From positions 434,001 to 498,000 of the forward strand of contig JAVDKK010000003.1 in NCBI GenBank assembly GCA_030849945.1: a stretch of DNA of 64,000 nt, written 5' to 3'. The stretch's first letter is position 1; each line of letters opens with the position of its first letter. Shown piece by piece: positions 41,250 to 48,917 of the stretch. Both the position numbers and the translations under genes were made by a program. The stretch comes from Schauerella fraxinea (GTDB lineage Bacteria > Pseudomonadota > Gammaproteobacteria > Burkholderiales > Burkholderiaceae_B). The notes below the pieces were generated by a model, which had not been told where the DNA came from, did no database searches, and saw only the letters and a program-made list of their open reading frames with translations.

Positions 41250-42052
41250 CAGTGCTTGTTCATATTTCCGACCCGCATTTCGGCACCGAACAACCCCCTG
41301 TCGTGATCGCCCTGAAAGCGTTGATCGATCGTCTTGCACCGACTGCGGTGCTGTTGGGCGGCGACGTGACACAGCGCGCCCGAACCGCGCAGTTCGAGGC
41401 GGCGCGGGATTTCATCGGCAGCCTGGGCCGTCCGGTGCTCTGTGTGCCCGGCAACCACGACATTCCCCTCTATAACGTCTTCGCCCGGATATTCAATCCT
41501 TATGGCGGCTATCGCCGCGCGCTCGGGCAGGATCTGGAACCCGTATTCGAGACCGACGAGGTGCTAGCCATCGGCGTGAACACCACGCATCCCAAGCGCC
41601 ACAAAGACGGCGAAATCAGTTCGCGCCAGATTGCGCGGGTAGCCGACCGGTTGCGCCGGGCAAGTCCGCGTCAGTTGCGCATCGTGATGGCGCATCACCC
41701 GGTGCAGGCTCGCGAGGCCTCCGACCGAGCCAATCTTTTGCATGGCCGGCGCGTGGCGTTGCCGACCTGGATCGACGCAGGCATGGACCTCATGCTGGGG
41801 GGGCACATTCATCTGCCTTACGTGGCGGCGCTGGCGAAGGATCCTGAAGGCCGGAATGCCTGGGCCGTGCAGGCCGGCACCGCGCTCTCGCATCGGGTAC
41901 GTGGCGACGTCCCGAATTCCGTGAACGTCATCGTTCGGGATCCGGTCTCGACGCGGTGCCTGATCGAACGCTGGGACTTTGACGCGACCGCGCAGGCGTT
42001 CGATCGAGTCGAGACGTCCGAAGTCATTTTGAGTCGGGATACGGTGGGGTAG
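41246..42052 (+). CDS. Metallophosphoesterase (calcineurin-like)
   Basis: A 268-residue dinuclear metallophosphatase. All five ligand motifs are present: HISDPHFG (D-x-H), LLGGDVTQRA (GD), VPGNHD (GNHD), VMAHHPVQ (H) and LGGHIHLPY (GHxH). The size and motif spacing fit the cAMP phosphodiesterase / UDP-diacylglucosamine-hydrolase-like branch. It overlaps the lipid-kinase gene by four bases and lies 34 bp before a PAP2 gene, so the substrate may be a phospholipid head group or a nucleotide-lipid. That is inference from neighbours. Confidence 0.92.
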   Translation: MTVLVHISDPHFGTEQPPVVIALKALIDRLAPTAVLLGGDVTQRARTAQFEAARDFIGSLGRPVLCVPGNHDIPLYNVFARIFNPYGGYRRALGQDLEPVFETDEVLAIGVNTTHPKRHKDGEISSRQIARVADRLRRASPRQLRIVMAHHPVQAREASDRANLLHGRRVALPTWIDAGMDLMLGGHIHLPYVAALAKDPEGRNAWAVQAGTALSHRVRGDVPNSVNVIVRDPVSTRCLIERWDFDATAQAFDRVETSEVILSRDTVG

Positions 42053-42086
42053 GGGGAAGGAACGTGTTTGGCGAGATGGGTAGCAC

Positions 42087-42863
42087 ATGATGATGGATAT
42101 GCAGGCAACAGCGACGTGGTTGGGCGAACACGCGCTGGTGGTATCGGGTGGGGCGCTGGTGCTGGCCTGGTTGCTGACGGCCGGCCTTTGGCAGGTGGGG
42201 GCCGGCGAAGGCCTGCGCGCACGGCGTCAGGCGGTGTACTGGGGGGCGGCCGGCGGCGCAGCGGCGCTGTTCGCGACATTGGCCTTTCTGGTGTCGCGCG
42301 ACAGCAGCGTTACGGCGTTCGACGATACGTTGGCCGCCACCTTGCGCGTGGCATTGCCGGTGGCGGTGCTGCAGACGGCGTCGGTGGTGACGCATTTGGG
42401 CGACCGCCAGTTGCTGACCGTTATCGCTGCGGGGGTGGCGGTGGTCCTTCTCTGGCGCAGACGATGGTGGTGGGCGGTGGCGTGGGTCGCTGCAACGGCC
42501 GGCGGTGGGGTGATCAATCGGGTGCTCAAGCTCACCTTCGAGCGAGTGAGGCCGGAGTTCGTTCATACCTTGTCCGACGCCAGTGGGTGGAGCTTCCCGA
42601 GCGGCCACGCGTCGGCGGCGATGGCCATCTATGGGATGGGCGCCTATTTTGTGTTGCGGCTCGTGGTGCCCGAGCGGCGGCTTGCCGTGCTGCTGATTGC
42701 CGCCACGATCGTGGTGGTGGTGGGCATCACCCGGATCATGCTGCAGGTGCACTACGCCAGCGACGTGCTGGCGGGTTGGGCGATCACGTCGGTCTGGCTG
42801 GCCCTGTGCATCGCCGGGCTCGAAGCGATCGAGCGGCGAGCGACGGCGGCGCGGGCGAATTGA
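42087..42863 (+). CDS. PAP2-family membrane phosphatase
   Basis: A 258-residue integral membrane protein with about six hydrophobic segments. The three phosphatase motifs are intact: KLTFERVRPEF (K-x6-RP), SFPSGHASAAM (PSGH) and TRIMLQVHYASDVLAGW (R-x5-H-x3-D). These supply the phosphohistidine nucleophile and proton relay on the periplasmic side. The first ~70 residues are two extra helices ahead of the core. Candidate substrates are phosphatidate, undecaprenyl pyrophosphate or LPS lipids. It is the third gene of a set with a lipid kinase and a metallophosphoesterase. Confidence 0.92.
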   Translation: MMMDMQATATWLGEHALVVSGGALVLAWLLTAGLWQVGAGEGLRARRQAVYWGAAGGAAALFATLAFLVSRDSSVTAFDDTLAATLRVALPVAVLQTASVVTHLGDRQLLTVIAAGVAVVLLWRRRWWWAVAWVAATAGGGVINRVLKLTFERVRPEFVHTLSDASGWSFPSGHASAAMAIYGMGAYFVLRLVVPERRLAVLLIAATIVVVVGITRIMLQVHYASDVLAGWAITSVWLALCIAGLEAIERRATAARAN

Positions 42864-42899
42864 TCGCTGAGCCGATGCCGGCAAATTGATCGCTGAGCC
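42858..42899. repeat. Direct repeat at the end of the PAP2 gene
   Basis: AATTGATCGCTGAGCC occurs at 42858-42873 and 42884-42899, offset 26 bp. The first copy includes the PAP2 stop codon, so this is a small local duplication of the gene's 3' end. Confidence 0.6.
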
Positions 42900-42975
42900 A
42901 ATACGGACTCACTGATCCCAGACCCGGTACGTTCGAAAGCATCTCCAGGCCGGCGCGGGCGAACCGATCGGATCT

Positions 42976-43374
42976 CTAAGCCGGCACGGCCCACGTACTC
43001 ACGATATGGGCCACGGGTCCGTCCACGCCCTCCACATGCAATGCCACCTCCCCCATGGTGGAGCGGCCTACTTTGAGCAATCGCGCGTGGGCGTGCACGT
43101 CGCGGGCAGGGCACTTCTGCAGAAAGTTGATCGTGAGCGTCGCCGTCACGGCATGGGCCTGGCCTGTTGCGCCCACGACCGCGGCGTATAGCGCCACATC
43201 CGCCAATCCCATCAGCATCGGCCCGGCCACGATGTCGCCCAGGCGCCGATGCGCAGGCTGGGCAGGCAGCACCGCGTGCGCGGTGCCGTAGCCAATCTCG
43301 ACGATGTGGATGCCCAAGCCCGTCGCAAAGGGATGGTCCCGAGCCAGTAGCGCCCGAAAGTCGGCCGTGGTCAT
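42976..43374 (-). CDS. PaaI-like hotdog-fold thioesterase
   Basis: A 132-residue single hotdog domain. LARDHPFATGLGIHIVEIGYGTAHAVLPAQP, then HRRLGDIVAGPMLMGLADVALYAAVVG and AVTATLTINFLQKCPARDVHA, follow the PaaI / YbgC-relative pattern. The central helix carries the acidic active-site residue (Asp of GLADVALY) and a Gly-rich preceding strand. It would hydrolyse acyl-CoA thioesters as a tetramer. It is convergent with the PAP2 gene and has no obvious operon partner. There is no signal peptide. Confidence 0.88.
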   Translation of the reverse strand: MTTADFRALLARDHPFATGLGIHIVEIGYGTAHAVLPAQPAHRRLGDIVAGPMLMGLADVALYAAVVGATGQAHAVTATLTINFLQKCPARDVHAHARLLKVGRSTMGEVALHVEGVDGPVAHIVSTWAVPA

Positions 43375-43924
43375 TCGAGGCGGGGCCGTAGTGGCCGTTG
43401 CGGCAGGCGCCGGGCGCCCCGACGTGGGATCACGTCATGACAGGTCTCCTCCAGTTCTGGATGGTTGTGACCCCATTTTGAGGCGAGGCGTCGTCTTTGG
43501 GCAATCGGCGTGGGAAGGAGCGGCCACATGGAAGCCTTCAAACCTAAGCTAAATACTTCGAAATGTTCAGCAAACCTTTGGAAGTGTTGAGCAAACTGGT
43601 TTTGGAGTGATTGCAGTGCGTCTAATAGGGGTGTGCAAACTTGCGCAGGGCCTTGTAAAAGTGATGCACGGCCGCAACACCGGTTTGCAGCAGATCGCGT
43701 CAAAACCAAGGGTTTACCCTTATGAAAATGGCCTTAAAACCACACTCTGTTGTTAACTGCCAACACACTCCTACCCTTATGAGCACCTTTCCGAGGGTAA
43801 TCGTAGCCAGCCCCGCCGATTTTTGATGCAATAGCTACAACTTCCCTTCGCGGAGTTAGGGGGGCGGCAGATTTAACGTGTTGGATTGCTGCTCTTGTCA
43901 CTCAAATCAACGGAGATTTCTTAA
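43375..43924 (+). promoter_or_regulatory. Long regulatory region upstream of the porin gene
   Basis: There are 550 bp with no convincing gene. They contain GAAATGTTCAGCAAAC (43560-43575) and GAAGTGTTGAGCAAAC (43581-43596), offset 21 bp, two helical turns, as in tandem response-regulator sites. TACCCTTATGA occurs at 43715 and 43772. AAGGGT-TT-ACCCTT is a perfect palindrome (43708-43721), with another TACCCT / AGGGTA pair at 43772-43799. The ribosome site GGAGA lies at 43912. This pattern suggests multi-input control, but no promoter can be fixed by eye. Confidence 0.55.
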
Positions 43925-45052
43925 ATGAAAAAGACTCTGATCGCTGCCGCCCTGCTCGCCGGTTTCGCCGGTGCTGCTCAGGCAGAAACCTCGGTCACCC
44001 TTTACGGTATCGTCGACCTCGGCGTGGGTTACCAAAAGATTAAGGGCGGTCCTTCCGGCTATGACGGCTCGAAGTTCGGTCTGGTCAGCGGCAACCAAAA
44101 CGGCTCGCGTTGGGGCCTGCGTGGTACGGAAGATCTGGGTGGCGGCACGCGTGCTGTGTTCACTCTGGAAAGCGGTTTCGAAGCCAACAATGGCCGTTCG
44201 GCTCAAGGCAGCCGCCTGTTCGGTCGTCAATCGACCGTCGGCTTGGCTAACGACGCCTGGGGTCAACTCGACTTCGGTCGCCAAACGAACATCGGCTCGA
44301 AGTACTTCGGTTCGATCGATCCGTTCGGCGCTGGCTTCGGTCAAGCGAACATCGGTGCTGGCTTCAGCGCACTGAACACCGTTCGCTACGACAACATGAT
44401 TCAGTACCAAACGCCTAGCTACAGCGGCTTCCAAGTCGGCGCTGGCTACTCGTTCAACACCGGCAACGGTGCTGCGAGCCCCAACAGCTTCCGTACGAAC
44501 GAAAACCAACGTGCCATCACGGCTGGTATTCGTTACGCCAACGGCCCGTTGAACGTCGCTGCTTCGTACGACCAACTGAACCAAGTCAGCTCGTTTGACG
44601 ACGAGAAGGTTCGTTCGTGGAACGTCGGCGGTTCGTATGACTTCGAAATCGTCAAGCTGGCTTTGGCTTACGGCCAAACCCGCAACGGCATTTTCGGTGG
44701 CCAAGGTCTGTCGCCCTTCAGCGCTTCGGATTCGAACGGCATCCCCTCGGCCTTCGGCGCTTCGTACGCCTCGACGGCTGGTGGCTTCCGCGCCAATTCG
44801 TGGATGGTCGGCGCTACGGCTCCGATCGGCGGCGCAAGCAAGCTGTTCGGTTCGTGGCAGCGTGTTGACCCCCGTGGCAACACGGAGTTGACCGGCGACG
44901 ACGAAAAGATGAACATCTACTCGTTGGGCTACACCTACGACCTGTCGAAGCGCACGAACCTGTACACGTACGCTTCGTACTCGCAAGACTATGCTTTCAT
45001 CGATGGTCTGAAGAGCACGGTCGGTGTTGTCGGTGTCCGTCACCGCTTCTAA
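43925..45052 (+). CDS. Outer-membrane porin, Gram-negative general porin family (Bordetella type)
   Basis: A 375-residue trimeric beta-barrel porin. The signal peptide MKKTLIAAALLAGFAGAAQA is cleaved before ETSVTLYGIVDLGVGYQ, the hallmark opening of betaproteobacterial porins. The constriction-loop region contains NDAWGQLDFGRQTNIGSKYFG. The C-terminus GVVGVRHRF ends in Phe, the BAM recognition residue. Codon choice is strikingly restricted (GGT/GGC, CGT, AAC, TTC, GAA), more so than in neighbours, indicating very high expression. It lies just upstream of nuoA, as in Bordetella from memory. Confidence 0.96.
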   Translation: MKKTLIAAALLAGFAGAAQAETSVTLYGIVDLGVGYQKIKGGPSGYDGSKFGLVSGNQNGSRWGLRGTEDLGGGTRAVFTLESGFEANNGRSAQGSRLFGRQSTVGLANDAWGQLDFGRQTNIGSKYFGSIDPFGAGFGQANIGAGFSALNTVRYDNMIQYQTPSYSGFQVGAGYSFNTGNGAASPNSFRTNENQRAITAGIRYANGPLNVAASYDQLNQVSSFDDEKVRSWNVGGSYDFEIVKLALAYGQTRNGIFGGQGLSPFSASDSNGIPSAFGASYASTAGGFRANSWMVGATAPIGGASKLFGSWQRVDPRGNTELTGDDEKMNIYSLGYTYDLSKRTNLYTYASYSQDYAFIDGLKSTVGVVGVRHRF

Positions 45053-45088
45053 TCGACTTTCGGTCAGCGCAAGCTGATCGAGATCGAA

Positions 45089-45175
45089 ACCCGTCGGCGC
45101 GAGCCGGCGGGTATAAAGCTCTACAAGACGGGTTCGGCCCGTCTATCGAGGTCACTCTTAGGAGTGGCCTTTTTT
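45089..45175 (+). terminator. Structured 3' UTR of the porin with terminator
   Basis: Three hairpins follow the porin stop: ACCCGTCGGC-GCGA-GCCGGCGGGT (from 45089), GACGGG-TTCGG-CCCGTC (about 45127-45143), and the terminator GGTCACTC-TTAG-GAGTGGCC (45150-45169) followed by TTTTTT. The first two lack T runs and may protect the message or be processed into a small RNA. Confidence 0.75.
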
Positions 45176-45511
45176 ATTGTGCAAAAGAAATGTGCCGTCG
45201 CGCTGCAACAACAGTCGCTGACCGGGTGCGGCGCGTGCTGACGCCAATGTTCATGCGGCTTTTGGCCTGAATAAGGGGGCAATCGACCCTGTAGTCCAAA
45301 GCTATTAGGTTCAGTCGCGAGTTAGCATGAAATGCTACAATCTTGAGGTTTGTGCAGGTTGGGCTTTATCGGTTGCGCGCATGATCCATGTGCGGGACTT
45401 GTATAAGGCCACAAGTTGCCGCGGCGTTGCACAAGTTGCGGCGCAGCATCGATTGCAAGACTGCTCCATCCCGCTTACCGCACCAATTTTCAGCCCCAAG
45501 CGAAAGACGAC
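45176..45511 (+). promoter_or_regulatory. Leader/promoter region of the nuo operon
   Basis: 336 bp between the porin terminator and nuoA with no convincing gene. A TACAAT -10-like element lies at 45336-45341, but no good -35 hexamer stands at the usual distance. If used, it would give an mRNA leader of about 165 bases. Confidence 0.35.
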
Positions 45512-45883
45512 ATGCCCGCGCTAACCAATTTGCAAGAATACTTTCCGGTACTTCTATTCATCGCTGTCGCAACTGCGATCGGATTTGCACTGTTAGGCGC
45601 CGGCACGCTGCTGGGCCCCCGCAATCCCTATCCTCAGAAGCTGGCGCCGTACGAGTGCGGCTTCGAGGCGTTCGGCGATTCGCGTATGAAGTTCGACGTG
45701 CGTTACTACCTCGTCGCTATTCTTTTTATCCTTTTCGATCTCGAAATCGCCTTTCTGTTCCCCTGGGCGATCGCTAACAAGCAGATCGGAATGGTCGGAT
45801 TCTGGACGGTCATTGTCTTCCTGACCATTCTCACCGTCGGATTCGTTTATGAGTGGAAGAAGGGCGCGTTGGACTGGGAGTAA
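45512..45883 (+). CDS. nuoA: NADH-quinone oxidoreductase subunit A
   Basis: A 123-residue membrane subunit of complex I with three helices. The ATG at 45512 begins MPALTNLQEYFPVLLFIAVATAIG; the upstream extension of the frame is not NuoA-like. The loop LAPYECGFEAFGDSRMKFDVRYYLVA is the family signature. It holds the conserved Cys that lies near the quinone cavity and reports the active/deactive transition. It is the first gene of the 14-gene operon. Confidence 0.98.
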   Translation: MPALTNLQEYFPVLLFIAVATAIGFALLGAGTLLGPRNPYPQKLAPYECGFEAFGDSRMKFDVRYYLVAILFILFDLEIAFLFPWAIANKQIGMVGFWTVIVFLTILTVGFVYEWKKGALDWE

Positions 45884-45927
45884 TCCCCGATTCGCATCAT
45901 TCCCCTCACACGCTAGCAGAGACGAAC

Positions 45928-46404
45928 ATGGCTATTGACGGCATTCTCAAGCAAGGCTTCATCACCACCAGCGCGGACAAGTTCCTGAACTGGGCCAAGA
46001 CGGGCTCGATGTGGCCCATGACCTTCGGTCTGGCCTGTTGCGCCGTGGAGATGATGCACGCAGGCGCAGCGCGCTACGACCTGGATCAGTTCGGCATCAT
46101 CTTTCGCCCCAGTCCCCGTCAGTCCGATCTGATGATCGTGGCGGGCACGTTGTGCAACAAGATGGCGCCCGCGCTGCGCAAGGTCTACGACCAGATGCCC
46201 GAACCGCGTTGGGTCGTGTCGATGGGCTCCTGTGCAAACGGGGGCGGTTACTACCACTATTCCTATTCGGTGGTGCGCGGCTGCGATCGGATCGTGCCGG
46301 TGGACGTTTATGTTCCGGGTTGTCCGCCGACGGCCGAAGCGTTGGTGTACGGACTGCTGCAAATGCAGAACAAGATCCGTCTGACCAACACCATCGCCCG
46401 CTGA
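45928..46404 (+). CDS. nuoB: NADH-quinone oxidoreductase subunit B
   Basis: A 158-residue peripheral subunit carrying cluster N2, which passes electrons to quinone. The ATG at 45928 is chosen because MAIDGILKQGFITT is the usual N-terminus; the upstream frame is shadow of nuoA. The ligand cysteines are the tandem pair in GLACCAVEMMHAG, that of MGSCANGGGYYHY and that of YVPGCPPTAEAL. A gap of 80 bp precedes nuoC. Confidence 0.98.
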   Translation: MAIDGILKQGFITTSADKFLNWAKTGSMWPMTFGLACCAVEMMHAGAARYDLDQFGIIFRPSPRQSDLMIVAGTLCNKMAPALRKVYDQMPEPRWVVSMGSCANGGGYYHYSYSVVRGCDRIVPVDVYVPGCPPTAEALVYGLLQMQNKIRLTNTIAR

Positions 46405-46484
46405 GCCTGGGTGACGCCTGAGCGCGCGATGCGCTCGAGCGACCCGGCCGCGGCCAGTATCGGTACCTACTTGCGTTCATAAAG

Positions 46485-47108
46485 ATGACCAGGCTCGAAA
46501 CACTCAAGACCAATCTGATCGGCATTTTCGGCGAAGACGCCGCCTTGACCGAAGCACTCGGCGAACTCACGCTCGAAGTGTCGGCCGAGCAATGGCTATC
46601 GGTGTGCAACCGCTTGCGCGACGACGCCGGCTTGCGCTTCGAAACCTGTGTCGACCTCTGTGGGGTCGATTACCTCACCTGGGGCAACGGCACGCGCGAA
46701 ACGCCCGATGCCCGTGGCTCCTCGCTGCACAGCAGCCGCTTCGCCGTCGTGATTCACCTGCTGTCGATCACGCACAACTGGCGTTTGCGCGTGCGCACGT
46801 GGGCCACCAATGAAGATTTTCCGGTGGTGCCTTCCCTGATGGACTGCTGGCCGGCCGTGGGCTGGTTCGAGCGCGAAGCGTTCGATCTGTACGGCGTCGT
46901 CTTCGAAGGTCACCCCGACTTGCGCCGCATCCTTACCGATTACGGTTTCATCGGGCATCCGTTCCGCAAAGACTTCCCGTTGTCGGGCACGGTCGAAATG
47001 CGTTACGACCCCGAGCAGCAACGCGTGATCTACCAGCCGGTCACCATCGTCCCGCGTGAAGTCACGCCGCGCGTCGTGCGCGAAGACAGCTACGGGGCAG
47101 GACGTTAA
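46485..47108 (+). CDS. nuoC: NADH-quinone oxidoreductase subunit C
   Basis: A 207-residue 30-kDa-type subunit, encoded separately from nuoD (unlike the E. coli fusion). The segment SRFAVVIHLLSITHNWRLRVRT, followed by PSLMDCWPAVGWFEREAFDLYGVVFEGHPDLRRILTDYGF, is the diagnostic complex I 30-kDa signature. It packs against NuoD and NuoI in the peripheral arm. The stop is two bases before the nuoD start. Confidence 0.97.
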   Translation: MTRLETLKTNLIGIFGEDAALTEALGELTLEVSAEQWLSVCNRLRDDAGLRFETCVDLCGVDYLTWGNGTRETPDARGSSLHSSRFAVVIHLLSITHNWRLRVRTWATNEDFPVVPSLMDCWPAVGWFEREAFDLYGVVFEGHPDLRRILTDYGFIGHPFRKDFPLSGTVEMRYDPEQQRVIYQPVTIVPREVTPRVVREDSYGAGR

Positions 47109-47110
47109 TC

Positions 47111-48370
47111 ATGGCAGAAATCAAGAACTACACCCTGAACTTCGGCCCGCAGCATCCGGCGGCACACGGCGTGTTGCGCCTCGTGCTCGAGCTGGACGGT
47201 GAAGTCATTCAGCGCGCCGATCCGCACATCGGCCTCTTGCATCGCGCGACTGAAAAGTTGGCCGAACACAAGACGTTCATCCAGGCGCTGCCCTATATGG
47301 ACCGCCTCGACTACGTGTCGATGATGTGCAACGAGCATGCCTATGTGATGGCGGTCGAGAAGCTGTTGGGCGTCGAGCCGCCGTTGCGCGCGCAATACAT
47401 CCGCGTGATGTTCGACGAAATCACCCGCTTGCTCAACCACCTGATGTCGTTGGGCTCGCACGCGTTGGACGTGGGCGCGATGGCGGTGTTTTTGTACGCC
47501 TTCCGCGAGCGCGAAGACCTGATGGATTGCTACGAAGCGGTCTCGGGCGCGCGCATGCACGCGGCCTACTATCGTCCTGGCGGCGTTTATCGCGACCTGC
47601 CGGACGTGATGCCGCAATATGCCGACGCCAGCAGCAAGCTGCGCAGCAAGAAAGACTTCCACGAGATGAACGATGCGCGCTCCGGCTCGCTGCTCGACTT
47701 CATTGAAGACTTCACCAACCGCTTCCCCGCTTGCGTCGACGAGTACGAAACGCTCCTCACCGATAACCGGATCTGGAAGCAGCGTCTGGTCGGTATCGGC
47801 GTGGTCAGTCCCGAGCGTGCGATGGCCTTGGGTTTCACGGGCCCGATGTTGCGTGGTTCGGGCGTGGCCTGGGATCTGCGCAAGACGCAGCCCTACGAAG
47901 TCTATGACTTGCTCGACTTCGATATCCCCGTTGGCGTCAACGGCGACTGCTACGACCGCTACCTCGTGCGTATCGCCGAAATGCGCGAGAGCAATCGCAT
48001 CATCCGCCAGTGTGTGGAATGGTTGCGCAATAACGACGGCCCGGTGATGATCGACAACCACAAGGTTGCGCCGCCCTCACGCGCCAACATGAAAACCAAC
48101 ATGGAAGAGCTGATTCACCATTTCAAGCTCTTTACCGAAGGGTTCCATGTGCCGCCGGGCGAGGCGTATGCCTCGGTCGAGCATCCCAAGGGCGAGTTCG
48201 GCATCTATATGGTGTCCGATGGCGCCAATAAGCCGTACCGCCTGAAGATCCGCGCGCCCGGCTTCCCGCATTTGCAGGCCTTGGACGAGATGTCGCGCGG
48301 TCACATGATCGCCGACGCCGTCACCATCATCGGCACGCAAGACATCGTTTTCGGCGAGATCGATCGATGA
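47111..48370 (+). CDS. nuoD: NADH-quinone oxidoreductase subunit D
   Basis: A 419-residue 49-kDa-type subunit, related to [NiFe] hydrogenase large subunits. It forms much of the quinone-binding cavity with NuoB. The opening NYTLNFGPQHPAAHGVLRLVLELDGE contains the His motif at the cavity. LDYVSMMCNEHAYVMAVEKL and the C-terminal GTQDIVFGEIDR are also conserved. The stop codon overlaps a 13-codon ORF that lies before nuoE. Confidence 0.98.
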   Translation: MAEIKNYTLNFGPQHPAAHGVLRLVLELDGEVIQRADPHIGLLHRATEKLAEHKTFIQALPYMDRLDYVSMMCNEHAYVMAVEKLLGVEPPLRAQYIRVMFDEITRLLNHLMSLGSHALDVGAMAVFLYAFREREDLMDCYEAVSGARMHAAYYRPGGVYRDLPDVMPQYADASSKLRSKKDFHEMNDARSGSLLDFIEDFTNRFPACVDEYETLLTDNRIWKQRLVGIGVVSPERAMALGFTGPMLRGSGVAWDLRKTQPYEVYDLLDFDIPVGVNGDCYDRYLVRIAEMRESNRIIRQCVEWLRNNDGPVMIDNHKVAPPSRANMKTNMEELIHHFKLFTEGFHVPPGEAYASVEHPKGEFGIYMVSDGANKPYRLKIRAPGFPHLQALDEMSRGHMIADAVTIIGTQDIVFGEIDR

Positions 48371-48408
48371 ACATCGTGTTGTTGCTTGCGATCGCGCAGA
48401 TCGCATAA
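48367..48408 (+). CDS. Possible 13-residue leader-like ORF between nuoD and nuoE
   Basis: ATG at 48367 overlaps the nuoD stop (ATGA) and reads MNIVLLLAIAQIA before TAA, a short hydrophobic peptide. It could be a real coupled micro-ORF that carries ribosomes towards nuoE, or chance. There is no independent evidence. Confidence 0.25.
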   Translation: MNIVLLLAIAQIA

Positions 48409-48422
48409 CCCGGATTCGAATC

Positions 48423-48917
48423 ATGTTGCTTTCCGAACAGGCCTATCAAAAAATCGACCGCGAACTGGCAAAGTTCCCGGACGATCAGAAGCAATCCGCC
48501 ATCATGGCGTCCCTGGCGATTGCCCAGGAAGAGAAGGGCTGGCTGTCCACCGATGTCATGGAAGACGTGGCCAATTACCTGCAAGTGCCGCCGATCGCGG
48601 TGCAGGAAGTCGCGACCTTCTACAACATGTTCGATGTGCGTCCGGTCGGGCGTCACAAGATCGCGGTGTGCACCAACTTGCCCTGTGCGTTGCGCGACGG
48701 CGATCGCGCCGGCGAATTCTTGAAGCATAAGTTGGGCGTGGGCTATCGCGAAACCACGGCCGACGGCCAGTTCACGCTGGTCGAAGGCGAATGCATGGGC
48801 GCCTGCGGCGACTCGCCGGTGGTCATCGTCAACAATAAGCACATGTGCGTGCAGATGTCCGACGAGCGGCTCGACGCCCTGGTCGAAGGATTGAAGACGC
48901 AAGGAGAGACGGCATGA
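48423..48917 (+). CDS. nuoE: NADH-quinone oxidoreductase subunit E
   Basis: A 164-residue 24-kDa-type subunit with a thioredoxin-like fold holding [2Fe-2S] cluster N1a. The ligand pattern is VCTNLPCALRDGDRA (two Cys) and GECMGACGDSPVV (two Cys). The N-terminal helical region (EKGWLSTDVMEDVANYLQVP) docks on NuoF. The stop overlaps the nuoF start by four bases, consistent with equal production of the E/F pair. Confidence 0.98.
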   Translation: MLLSEQAYQKIDRELAKFPDDQKQSAIMASLAIAQEEKGWLSTDVMEDVANYLQVPPIAVQEVATFYNMFDVRPVGRHKIAVCTNLPCALRDGDRAGEFLKHKLGVGYRETTADGQFTLVEGECMGACGDSPVVIVNNKHMCVQMSDERLDALVEGLKTQGETA

